The notes under the pieces were generated by a model. The model made no database searches, was not told where the DNA came from, and saw nothing but the letters and a program-made list of their open reading frames with translations. A DNA stretch of 64,000 nt. Source: STC-113 sp964553745 (GTDB lineage: Bacteria; Patescibacteriota; Gracilibacteria; BD1-5; UBA2023). How positions within the stretch are numbered: position 1 is the stretch's first letter; each line of letters starts with the position of its first letter. Shown piece after piece: positions 54,011-63,661 of this stretch. Both the position numbers and the translations under genes were made by a program. Location: contig CAZKLD010000008.1 of assembly GCA_964553745.1 (NCBI GenBank), positions 1-64,000 on the forward strand, in the 5' to 3' direction.

Positions 54011-54048
54011 AAAAAATAATCTTCCGTTTCACGGAAGATTATTTTTTT
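54011..54048 (+). terminator. Intrinsic terminator
   Basis: AAAAAATAATCTTCCG, loop TTTCA, CGGAAGATTATTTTTTT; long stem and T run, just after the TPR-like gene stop. Confidence 0.9.
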
Positions 54049-54049
54049 A

Positions 54050-54424
54050 AGCCCGTAACTGGGTTTTGAAATTTAAAAACTCCGGAACCTAGATTCTATG
54101 AAAAAGCATAACCAATTGAGAACCTTTCAAAGACACCTTGTTGACTCTCTGCATTAAGCGTATTGATAAAATATTAATCATACACAATTTAAACTGTATA
54201 AATTATTTAAAAACATTTCGTTTTTAGGCATTTTTTCATATAATGTCTTCACCCTTTTTTAAAGGATTTCCATTGCCGAGTTTTTCTCTTGCATAAAGGC
54301 AAAACAGCTGATTTTAGAACAAATAAATTATACGAAAATGTTAAAAAGTGCCTACACATAAAAGATAGAGGGATTTGAGTTCAAAAAACTTGTTCAAAAA
54401 GCCATTGTCAAATGTTTTTTAAAC
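54050..54424. other. AT-rich region upstream of dnaA, possible origin
   Basis: A 375-bp noncoding gap, mostly A/T with several T and A runs, directly upstream of dnaA. No perfect DnaA box (TTATCCACA) is seen on either strand by eye; only weak matches such as TTATGTGTA (about 54,353-54,361, minus). Position suggests oriC, but the sequence does not prove it. Confidence 0.35.
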
Positions 54425-54453
54425 TTTGACATCAATAAAAAAAAGAGTATAGA
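54425..54453 (+). promoter_or_regulatory. Candidate dnaA promoter
   Basis: TTGACA (54425-54430), 16-nt spacer, TATAGAT (54447-54453), about 43 nt before the ATG. Confidence 0.55.
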
Positions 54454-54496
54454 TTTGGTATGAAATTTTTAATTCAAAAATAAATTAATTAAAAAA

Positions 54497-55915
54497 ATGG
54501 ATAAGGTATCTGAAATACTACTACTGAAAAGCATAGTCAAGGAATTAGTCGAAAAAATAAAAAAGACTGATTTCCTTACTTACTTCAAGAAATTATCGAT
54601 AGTCTCTGTACAGGATAATTCCATTAGCTTTTGAGTGATATCCAGTTTTGCAAAAGACAATATAAGTTTCAAGTTCTATAAGGAGATCAAAGCAATAGTC
54701 ACCTCACAATATCCAAATATCCAATTTATTGATTTTCAGGTTGATTCAAACATCGACAATCCCTCAAATCATAAAGTAATCGACTGCTTCAAGGAATACA
54801 AAGACCTTACTGTAAAGAAGAGGAAAGAAGACTTCGAAGACAACAATAGTTCCGAATGAATGGAAATTAAGACTATCAACGATAAATACAATTTTGATAA
54901 CTTCATAGTTTGACCGTCAAACCAGCTTCCATTCTCAGCATGCGAAGCGGTATCCAGAAAACCTTGAGCATCCTATAATCCATTGTATATCTACTGAAAT
55001 GTATGACTTGGTAAGACTCACCTACTTCAGGCAACAGGCAATACGATCAAGTGAAAATTCAAGGACAAGAAAATAATTTATACAACAGCAGACAGGTTTG
55101 CTAACGACTACATCACAAACGTAAAGAAAAGGACTCTTGAAAAAATGAAAGAGAAATACCGTTCTATAGACGTTCTTGTAATAGATGACGTTCAATTCCT
55201 TCAATGAAAGGAGTCCACACAACAAGAGCTGTACAATATTTTTAATATTCTGTACGAGTCAAATAAACAAATTATCCTTTCATGAGATAGGGCACCCAGA
55301 GAGTTGACTGAGCTTGAGCCAAGACTCAGAAGCAGATTCGAATGGTGAATAATAGTCGATATATCAGCACCGGACTTTGAAACAAAACTTGCTATCCTTC
55401 AGGAAAAAGCAAGAGCAAGAGAATTCATAATACCTCAAGAAGTTGCTGAATTCATTGCCTATAACGCATGATCAAACATACGCGAATTAGAATGAATACT
55501 TAATCAGATAATCGCAGAATACGAGCTTCACAATATGCCGCCTACAATTGAAAACGTCGCTCAAAGGCTCAATAAATTAGCGATCACCGATTCCCTGCTC
55601 TGAACAACAAAGAAGAATAAAATGAGTATCAAGAGTTATGATGAGCTGATTGATATAGTAAGCGAACACTTTGCGATAAACAAAAAAGACCTACTCTGAG
55701 ATGATAGGAGAAAAGAGAATATGATCCCAAGGCAAGTTGCAATGTATCTGCTTAAGAATTATATGAATTATACCTTAGAGAGAATCTGAAATATATTTTC
55801 AGGAAGAAACCATTCAGCAGTTCTTTACTCATGCAGAAAATTAGAATTGATCCTAAAGAAAAACCAGAATCTCTTCTATGAAATCAATGTTTTAAGGGAT
55901 AAGCTTTGAATATAA
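54497..55915 (+). CDS. dnaA: Chromosomal replication initiator protein DnaA
   Basis: A 472-aa initiator ATPase that opens the replication origin. N-terminal domain I (about 1-90) and a Lys/Glu linker, then the AAA+ core: YNFDNFIVGPSNQLPFSACEAV, Walker A YGNVGLGKTHLLQA near residue 166, VLVIDDVQFLQGKESTQQELYNIFN (Walker B, near 228), LEPRLRSRFEWGI (sensor/arginine region). Domain IV has PRQVAMYLLKNYMNYTLERIGNIFSGRNHSAVLYSC near 415-445, the DNA-binding signature. TGA encodes the GxxGxGKT glycines. Start ATG is preceded by an A-run, not a Shine-Dalgarno motif. Confidence 0.97.
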
Positions 55916-55926
55916 TGAAAATCCTG

Positions 55927-55958
55927 GCTCTCTATATTTAAAAAATAGAGAGCTTTTT
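55927..55958 (+). terminator. Intrinsic terminator after dnaA
   Basis: GCTCTCTAT, 9-nt A/T loop, ATAGAGAGCTTTTT; begins 11 nt after the dnaA stop. Confidence 0.88.
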
Positions 55959-56023
55959 CAGAAATAAGGTATGTCGCGCATCATAAAAAAAACTGTTTTG
56001 CATCTAATTAAATCCGATTCAAT

Positions 56024-56614
56024 ATGTCGAAATTATATTTCCAATACTGAGCAATGTGAGCTGGAAAGACACTGGAACTCATTAAGGTCGCATACAATTA
56101 TACTGAAAGATGAATGAATGTTGTCATATTCAATTCTAAGATAGATACACGATTTGAAACCGATAAAGTAAGCTCAAGGAGCGGAAGTGCCATTTCTTCG
56201 ATGCCATATGATTCTGAAACTGATTTCTTGGAGACAATAGAGCGATTGAAATCGATAAAACCCATTGATTGCATTTTGGTTGATGAAAGTCAGTTCCTTA
56301 AAAAGCATCAGGTTGATGATCTCGCAGTTGTTGTGACATCAATGGATATTCCTGTCATGTGTTTCTGAATAAAGACAGACTTCCAATGAAGTTTGTTCGA
56401 ATGAAGCAAAAGGCTTCTGGAAATAGCACAAAAAATAGATGAGATAAAGACAATATGCTGGTGCTCCAATAAGGCAACGATGAATGCCAGGATAGCAGAT
56501 TGAAAAATGCTGACAGAGTGAGAACAGATTGAGATATGAGAAAATGACAAATATATTTCACTTTGTCTGAAACATTATCTGGAAAAGAATATCTGATGAG
56601 GATTTAATTCATAA
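56024..56614 (+). CDS. tdk: Thymidine kinase
   Basis: A 196-aa type II thymidine kinase, phosphorylating thymidine for nucleotide salvage, expected in an organism with limited de novo synthesis. KLYFQYGAMGAGKTLELIKVAYNY is the Walker A/P-loop (two TGA glycines), LVDESQFLKKHQVDDL is Walker B and the DExQ motif, GIKTDFQGSLFEGSKRL is the substrate/lasso region, and ICWCSNKATMNARIADGK forms part of the usual zinc-ribbon site: only the CxxC-like WCS is visible at this end, so the zinc site may be incomplete. Followed after 11 bp by an unknown gene. Confidence 0.92.
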
Positions 56615-56625
56615 TAACCTTATTT

Positions 56626-56970
56626 ATGGCGGGAAACAGATTTTACATAGGCGACAAGGAGGCTGAACATATCTCTGATCTAACACCGGAGTGCAATGCG
56701 CTCCTTATTCAGAATAGCCTCGTATGGGAAGAGTGAGAACTTATAAGGGAGAGTGTTTATGAGATAATCGCCCATACAGGATTCAGGGCAAATTTTGCAG
56801 AAACTGCAGACTTCCTATCTTCGATTTCACAAAAAGAAAAGCCTGATCTATTTAAGGAAGTCTGAATTGTGAACGTACAACTTATATGAGGAGGCCTTAC
56901 CAGAGACGACCATCTTCCCAAGGTGGTGAAAATGCTCTCAAACCAGAAGATTGCAGGAAAGTGAGAATAA
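56626..56970 (+). CDS. Hypothetical protein
   Basis: A 114-aa soluble protein of unknown function. It begins MAGNRFYIGDKEAEHISDLTPECNALLIQNSLVWEEG, an alpha/beta arrangement ends with KEVGIVNVQLIGGGLTRDDHLPKVVKMLSNQKIAG. Only three TGA codons. It lies between tdk and rsmI with short gaps and is probably in one operon with them, so a role in nucleotide or RNA modification is possible, but nothing in the sequence shows it. Confidence 0.72.
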
Positions 56971-56989
56971 TATCTATAATAATCAAATT

Positions 56990-57643
56990 ATGCTTTATAT
57001 CGTATCGACACCGATCTGAAACCTTGAAGATATCACTTACAGGGCTGTCAGGATTCTTAAGGAGGTCGATTTCATAGTATGTGAGGATACCAGAACATCC
57101 TGAGTGTTGCTTAAGGCTTATGACATTAAGAATAATCTTCTTAATTTCCATGCCCATTCAGATGATTCAAAAATCAAGAAAATCATTGATCTCCTAAAAG
57201 AATGAAAGGATATCGCCCTAATATCAGACGCTTGAACTCCTTGAATTTCAGATCCTGCTTACAATCTAGTCAGAAAGGTAATTGCAGAGGATATTCAAGT
57301 ATGTCCGATTCCGTGAGCATCCGCTGTACTCTCAGCAATCGTATGAAGCTGAATGCATATGCACGATTTCAGATTCATCGGGTTCCTACCGGTAAAAAAA
57401 TGAAGGCAGACTCTTCTTAGAGAATTAGCAGAAAAAGATTATACAGTAGTGATATATGAATCAGTCCACAGGCTTCTCAGGACTCTGGAAGATCTGGAGA
57501 AGACTTTCTGAAAAGAGCACAAAATTGTGGTTGCCAGAGAATTGACAAAGAAATTCGAAGAATTCAAAAGGGACTCCATAGAAGAATGCAGAGCATATTT
57601 CTGAAAACAGAACCTCAAATGAGAATTCGTGATTGTATTTTAA
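56990..57643 (+). CDS. rsmI: 16S rRNA (cytidine-1402 2'-O)-methyltransferase RsmI
   Basis: A 217-aa methyltransferase of the tetrapyrrole-methylase fold. MLYIVSTPIGNLEDITYRAVRILKEVDFIVCEDTRTSG is the signature start, followed by ALISDAGTPGISDPAYNLVRKVI (SAM-binding Gly-rich loop, TGA at GTPG), PIPGASAVLSAIVGSGM and FRFIGFLPVKKGRQ, then VIYESVHRLLRTLEDL. RsmI 2'-O-methylates C1402 in the ribosomal P site. The C-terminal ~60 residues of some RsmI proteins are absent. Start is the first ATG after the preceding gene; ends in a terminator. Confidence 0.94.
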
Positions 57644-57672
57644 AAAAATATCCGGGTTACCCGGATATTTTC
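57643..57672 (+). terminator. Intrinsic terminator after rsmI
   Basis: AAAAAAATATCCGGG, loop TTA, CCCGGATATTTTC; it overlaps the stop codon region of rsmI. Confidence 0.88.
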
Positions 57673-57739
57673 TTCATTTTTTGCATTATAGAGAATGTTG
57701 TGCTAAAATAAATTCAAATTATTTCATTACAAAACATTT

Positions 57740-58345
57740 ATGTGAGCAGAAACAAAAGAATACCAAGATGATAGCAAGATGATGGAGAAGCTAGAAAAAA
57801 GTTTCTGAAAAGATGTAAAAATACAAGATAAGGACTTAATGAGTGAATTATGAAAATGAAAAGATAAAGAGAAATTCGATGCGAACGAACTTAATGAAGC
57901 TATCGACAAAACACTTGAAAAAAAAGTGAATTCTAGCATCTGAAATCTATGAAACAATGATTGAGCAAAGAGATTGGCAGAACTCCAGAAAACTTGATTA
58001 ATGGATGAAATCAGAAAAGAGAACGATCCGAAAAAGAAAATTGAAATGTTCGAGGAAATTACAAGCACGCTGAAATCGATGGAATGAACTGCTCATGCAG
58101 AAATGAAAAATCAGGAAAAGCAATATTGAGATTTGATTTGAAAAGAAGAGAAATCAGCAAAAGAAAAAAATGATGCGTTCACTGTTAGACTCAAGAGTCT
58201 GGCTGATATTGTGAATGATGCAAGAGTGAAACATAATCAAAATATCGATAAACAGAAAAAAGATGCTAGAAAAGAATGAGACAACGAGCAGATGAAGTCT
58301 CAGCATGAAGCAAATGAAGTCGGAGAAAAGCTCAATGTAGCTTAA
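57740..58345 (+). CDS. Highly charged, coiled-coil hypothetical protein
   Basis: A 201-aa protein, very rich in Lys, Glu, Asp, Gln and low in hydrophobics, e.g. DKEKFDANELNEAIDKTLEKKVN, LMDEIRKENDPKKKIEMFEEITSTLKSME and HNQNIDKQKKDARKEGDNEQMKSQHEANEVGEKL. Predicted to be extended alpha-helical/coiled-coil and soluble, without signal peptide. The second codon is TGA (Met-Gly). No family recognised. Flanked by terminators on both sides, so it is transcribed alone. Confidence 0.72.
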
Positions 58346-58357
58346 TTATGGTCAGTT

Positions 58358-58388
58358 AAAATCCTCTTGAAAAAAGAGGATTTTTTTT
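58358..58388 (+). terminator. Intrinsic terminator
   Basis: AAAATCCTCTT, short A-rich loop, AAGAGGATTTTTTTT; directly after the charged protein's stop. Confidence 0.9.
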
Positions 58389-58476
58389 ATCAAATCAGAA
58401 AAATATCTTTGACTTTAGCAAAAATATATACTAGACTTACAAAAGTTCAATGTTGTTTATAATCATCTATAAAATT

Positions 58477-59967
58477 ATGCAAAAAAGGATTATAAGGATA
58501 TTGTCTTCAATAATTATAATGTCAATTGCAGTGATATGATTATCATTTGGCGATTTGATTTATGCCGGATCCCAGATCACCGCATCAAAGAACAATACCG
58601 ATGCCTGAACAAGCTCAGATACATGGAACCTATCATGAAATTACACTGCCTATTTGAATCCTGTCACGGATGTAAATTGAAATATCACAACACCGAATTC
58701 TACTATACTTAGGAGCATAACCTGATCGATAAATTCAACTCTCTATTGAGATTTCAAAATTTCAAGCCTGAATGCTATTTATAATGCATCAAAGTTTAAC
58801 GCATTTACCACTGATTGCCCTAGCTGATGAGTGCTCATGCTAAACTGAACCATCTCATCGGCAATTTGGTGAAATTTCAATGTAGATTCAAATAGTCACC
58901 TATGTGTTGTTTGAGGTAAAATAGTCATAAAGCTCAATTCGCTCAAAATCTGAGAAAAAGATTTATGAGGAGGGTGAATTGCAACCACAACAGCAATATC
59001 GCAGACGGTAAAAGTGAATTGAATCAATAAGATCCAAACTGATTCGATTATCAGTCCGGTATCTTCAATACAATGACAATTTGAAGATCAAAAATATATC
59101 ATAAGGACAAACATAAATAAGCAATTAGGGCTGCTTTTAAATTGAATGCAGGGTGAAAAAGTAAAAACAAAGCTGACGAAAAGCGAATTTGAAGACACAT
59201 CGTGGGGTATGAAATACTTCAATTATGAATGACAGAAGGAATTAATTCCATCAAACGAGGATAATATGTGAAAGATTCTTAAGCTAGAAAACAGCTATTC
59301 ATTTTCTGCACCGTCAAATTATAAATTAAAAGTTGTGGGACAGAAAACGATTATCGTGAAATGAGGTAATATATACATTAATGCAGATATATATAATAGC
59401 AATGACTCCGATTCCCTACTTGTCCTGGTTGCAAAAAGATGAGATTGAGCTGAGTATGAGAACGGATGAAACATATATATTGATCCAAGTGTGACAAATA
59501 TTGATGCAGTCCTGATAGCTGACTGAAGTGTTCTGGATTATAACGGTACAAGCACTATCGATTCAAGCGCAAATGCTGCATCAAAGAATTCATTAAGAAG
59601 GCAGCTCATGATATTCTGACAAGTCTCTTCAAGCAATACGACTTGATCGGATACTGCACCATATTGATCAGATGCTTATATCAAGTATGGTAAATCATAT
59701 TCGGACAACAGATATGATATTTCAAAACTGAGAACATTTGAGGTCATTCCTGTACCGAGCGGACTCACATGCTGAGACAATAATGCGCCCCGAAGGAATG
59801 ATAGCATGGAAGGATTGGAATATGCATGGGCCGGAAAAAAATTATGCAAAGTCTGAGATTCCCCAGAAAACTGATTGCGCGTATCGAATTTGGAAAATCC
59901 TGTAATAGTGATGTATAATTCGAATATACAAATTCTGAAGCCTTATATAATGCAAATATCTGAATAA
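58477..59967 (+). CDS. Secreted surface protein of unknown family
   Basis: A 496-aa secreted protein. N-terminal hydrophobic segment RIIRILSSIIIMSIAVIGLSFGDLIYAG looks like a signal peptide/anchor. The rest is rich in Asn/Ser/Thr, predicted beta-structure: VTDVNGNITTPNSTILRSITGSIN, SKLNSLKIGEKDLGGGGI, then GNIYINADIYNSNDSDSLLVLVAKRG, NGGNIYIDPSVTNIDAVLIADGSVLDYNGT (a right-handed repeat-like strand pattern) and RQLMIFGQVSSSNTTG. Four or more Cys. The pattern resembles the conserved uncharacterised surface protein often found in CPR genomes. First of a cluster of surface genes. Confidence 0.75.
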
Positions 59968-59978
59968 TAATTAAAATT

Positions 59979-61373
59979 ATGATAAATATAAAAAAAATTG
60001 CAGTATTGGTTTCCTTGTTCATCATTGCAGTATCATCGACTGCTTATGGAACTTGATGAAAAATCTGAGATGTTTTTATACAGAATGCCGATTCAACTTG
60101 GACAATATCGGATATATCATCGATTAATTCAAGTTGCACCGATTGACAAGTCTTAGTCCAAGCAGGCTGAGCATTATCTTGCCAATCTGTAGACTGTTAC
60201 GTTCCTTCGCTGGGAACAATACCCAATTGACAAAGCAAGGTCGCTTATCAGTCTTCAACTGTCCCCTTCTGATGAAATTGTGCAGATATAAGTCAAGTCA
60301 GAAAATGTACATACTGAAATCTTGATTGAAGCTATACGAATGCATCTTGTAGCGTATCACCGGCAGCAAACTGTACATGAACTGCTTGGTGAACTATATT
60401 GAATTGAAGCTCCGTCACGTGATATTCGACACAGAATCCAGTCTATCCAGCCACTTGCTCAACTCAGACCAGACTATGCTCCAATTGAACATTATGATGA
60501 ACATTTCCATACGCGAGCTGTACTCAAGCATATACATATTCTTGGACATCTTGAGCATATGGATCCTGCAGTGTAAGCTGCTGATGAGGAACTCAAACTA
60601 GGACTGTTGCCTGCCAGAGAAATGACTGACAGATTGTACCTGACTCAAATTGCACCTGAGCAAAACCTGCCACAAGCCAAAGCTGCAACACACTGGCCTG
60701 TGCATATTGAATCTGGCAGATCTGACAGGATGATAGCATGTATTGTTCGAACTGTAATAAGACTACCACTTCGGCACCATCTTGAGCTTGTATAATCTGA
60801 CAGACTTATGAAGAGATTTATTCTGTATGAGCTAGCTGGTATGATTTCGTTTCATGGGACTGCGTAGCAGGAACCAATTATTACACTAATACAGACTATA
60901 CTTTGCCATGTCCTGCTACTGTAGCGATCTGATACAGGTGCTGATGATGAGTGGTAGCTCAAGTCTGAGCGACCTCGCAGACGAAAGTCATAGCATTCCC
61001 TTCTGATGAACCAGATCAGAAATGGGCGTTGGTCGAAAATTATGCTACTAACATCACGAGCATCTCCGACTGACAGTACAACACCAATTTGCTGATGTCA
61101 AAAAGCGCTACGAACTTCCCTGCTGCCAAACAATGCTACGATAAGGTCGGGAATTGAAAGAGCGACTGGTTCCTTCCTGCTTGGGACCAATTGGATGCTT
61201 TGCATACTAACAGTGCGACGATATGATGATTTACTTCTTCGAATTACTATTCATCATCTTTATATAGCTGATACTCTTGGTGATCAGTGTACATCTGGGA
61301 TTGGTACTGAACTCCTCATATCTATTCTCCTAACACAGATCTGAGGCATGTCAGATGCGTAAGGAACTTTTAA
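59979..61373 (+). CDS. Secreted Cys-rich protein with thrombospondin type-1 repeat and DUF1566-like C-terminus
   Basis: A 464-aa secreted protein. Signal peptide NIKKIAVLVSLFIIAVSSTAYG. Two Cys-rich segments (around CTGTAWGTILNGSSVTGYST and TRLCSNGTLGGTFPYASC) precede a TSP1-like repeat near residue 190: YSWTSGAYGSCSVSCGGGTQTRTVACQRNDG, with the W..C..CGGG.QTR..C pattern of thrombospondin type-1 repeats. The C-terminal ~150 residues (DQKWALVENYATNIT, NLLMSKSATNFPAAKQCYDK, DWFLPAWDQLDALHTN, SGYSWGSVYIWDWYG, DLRHVRCVR) follow DUF1566/Lcl-like domains, which fold like C-type lectins and bind surface ligands. An adhesin role is inferred. Starts 11 bp after the upstream gene. Confidence 0.85.
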
Positions 61374-61405
61374 ACAATAATATTTAAAATAAATAAATTA
61401 GGATC

Positions 61406-62095
61406 ATGAGAAAGGATATAATCATAAAACTTACAATTATTCCGCTATTGATATTTACGTCATGTTGAAGAACAACTGATGTCAATTTGAAAAAAGAGAA
61501 TAATTGAACTCAATGAATAACGCAAGAAACGAAAAAAACCACGAACACAGACTGAACTTTTTCTGAATGAAAACAAGAGATAATCAAACTAATGCTTAAA
61601 TCTTGACCTGATTCAATACTAAATGCAGATTGCAGCAAATACGATCCAGAAGGAAAAGACTATTGCGAAAAGGAGAAATTGAAAATAGAATCTCTCAAAA
61701 AAGAGATTACATGGGAATCTGTTTTCATCAAATGAAACACTTATATAAGCATATTCGATTGCAATCAGATAAAGCAGGCACAATGAAAGAAATACTGTGA
61801 AGATTATAAGGTAACTCTCTGAAACCAAGCTCCTACAGCAGTTAAATCAGATCCTGAAATGGATAAGAGAATAGAAAAGGTACTGCTTGAATCACAAATC
61901 ACAGAAAACCTGAATTGTGCAACCAAGACTGATAAAGAAGACAAGCTTGCCTGCGAGGAAAAGAATAATGTGATTGAAGTGATTAAAGTATTAGAGCAAA
62001 CAGAAAGGTCGCAAAGAAAAAATTATGATTGTTCAAAATTCGTTAAAGAGGAAATAATTGCAACTTGCAAGAAATATATTTCAACAATAAATTAA
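61406..62095 (+). CDS. Lipoprotein with repeated Cys pairs
   Basis: A 229-aa lipoprotein. The signal IIIKLTIIPLLIFTSCGR ends in a lipobox-like TSC near residue 20. The mature part is Lys/Glu-rich and helical, with four regularly spaced Cys-containing segments (NADCSKYDPEGKDYCEKEK, IFDCNQIKQAQGKKYCEDY, NLNCATKTDKEDKLACEEK, NYDCSKFVKEEIIATCKKY). The spacing of Cys (11-12 residues) suggests two or four helical hairpins closed by disulphides, a pattern known from several CPR and bacterial surface proteins. Lies between the two TSP1 paralogues; probably part of the same surface operon. Confidence 0.8.
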
Positions 62096-62116
62096 GGTCA
62101 TTTAATAAATTTGAAT

Positions 62117-63610
62117 ATGAAAAACATAGATTATAAAATAATCAACAGATATACGCTCAGTGCCTTCCTGTGTATATTTTTATGATTTTTCTCCGTATCG
62201 TTAGCAGATACCATTCCTGATCAATTCATATGCTCCTGATGAACATGCTCGATGAAACCCGCAGCATTGAAATGACTGTGTACAAATGCAATAATATGAA
62301 CTTCTTCCTATGTCATGGAATGCAAAACGACAGTAAATTACAAGCCCAGCTTAAGCGTGCCTGCGGTAAATTCTATTACCACGTACAATTCAATAGGAGA
62401 TTTTTTCGATTGCAGTTCAGGTACATGCTTATTGAAAAAAGAAGGCCTTAACTGAATGTGCTCGGCAAATTATACACTATATTTCGATGCGTCATGAAAT
62501 GTTGCATGTACCCCATTGACAGCATTGATATCAGAACCCTGTCCAGCATCAACCAGAAATGTCAATTGACATTCATATAATCTGCCTTTGTTTAATGTTC
62601 AAGTACAGTGAAGCTCTGTTGTCAGTATAAATAATTGAACCTTTACATATAGTCAGAATTTCTGATGCGACAATGGAGTGATATCAACAATATGAAGCGA
62701 ATCCATAGATAGCACCAAGACAATATGCAATAGCTGATATTCAGTTTCAGGAGATGGCTTGAGTTGTATTCCGCAGAATTGTAGCTTTAATTGAAATGTT
62801 GTAAATAATTGATCGAGTGTGACCGCTTACTCTTTACTCAATGCCATATATCCGACCCTCTGCTCTTCTCAGTCTCGACTGTGCTCTGCCTGAATATTAT
62901 GATGAACCTACGCATACAGCAGCTGTACCCAGTCCTACACATATGCCTGGATAACTTGAACTTATTGATCTTGCAGCGCAAGCTGCTGATGAGGAACCGA
63001 AACAAGGACTGTTGCCTGTCAAAGGAACGACTGACAGATTGTGGCGGATTGGAATTGCAATTGAGCCAAACCTATAACAAGCCAATCATGCAACACTCAC
63101 GTATGTCCGATAAATTATTACACGAATACAGATTATACATTAGCCTGTCCTGCCACGGTAGCGATATGATACAAGTGCTGATGATGAGTGGTAGCTCAGG
63201 TTTGAGCGACATCAGATTCAAAAGTCATTGCATATCCTTCTGATGAGCCTGATCAGAAATGGGCATTGGTCGAAAATTATGCAACGAACATTACGAGTAT
63301 CTCCGATTGACTATATAACACCAATCTGCTAGTGTCGAAAAGCGCCACGAATTTCCCTGCTGCCAAATGGTGCTACGATAAGGTTGGAAATTGAAAGAGC
63401 GACTGGTTCCTTCCATCAGAGACACAACTGACTGCGTTGAATACTAATAGAACGTCAATCTGATGATTTACAACCTGAAATTACTATTCATCATCACTCT
63501 ATTCATGATACTCATGGTGAGCGGCATATGTTTGGGATTTCTGATGAATAGAGCATATCTATTCTCCGAATACTGATCTGAGGCATGTCAGATGCGTGAG
63601 AGGTTATTAA
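62117..63610 (+). CDS. Secreted Cys-rich protein with thrombospondin type-1 repeat and DUF1566-like C-terminus (paralogue)
   Basis: A 497-aa secreted paralogue of the protein at 59979. Signal peptide region YTLSAFLCIFLGFFSVSLAD. The N-terminal ~270 residues differ and hold extra Cys-rich units (FICSGGTCSMKPAALKGLC, FDCSSGTCLLKKEGLNGMC). From about residue 275 it aligns almost exactly: SCTQSYTYAWITGTYGSCSASCGGGTETRTVACQRNDG, then the same PSDEPDQKWALVENYATNIT.. DUF1566-like domain ending DLRHVRCVRGY. High DNA identity of the last ~480 bp to the first copy indicates recent duplication or gene conversion. The product is probably an adhesin; ligand unknown. Confidence 0.85.
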
Positions 63611-63620
63611 AAATTTTTTT

Positions 63621-63651
63621 AAAATATCCCAGGTTAACCTGGGATATTTTT
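63621..63651. terminator. Terminator between the surface operon and clpP
   Basis: AAAATATCCCAGG, loop TTAA, CCTGGGATATTTTT; sits between convergent genes and works for both strands. Confidence 0.9.
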
Positions 63652-63661
63652 AATGAATCAA

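Noticed and set aside
54353..54361. DnaA box
   Set aside because: TTATGTGTA on the minus strand matches TTATCCACA poorly, so it is not called as a DnaA box.
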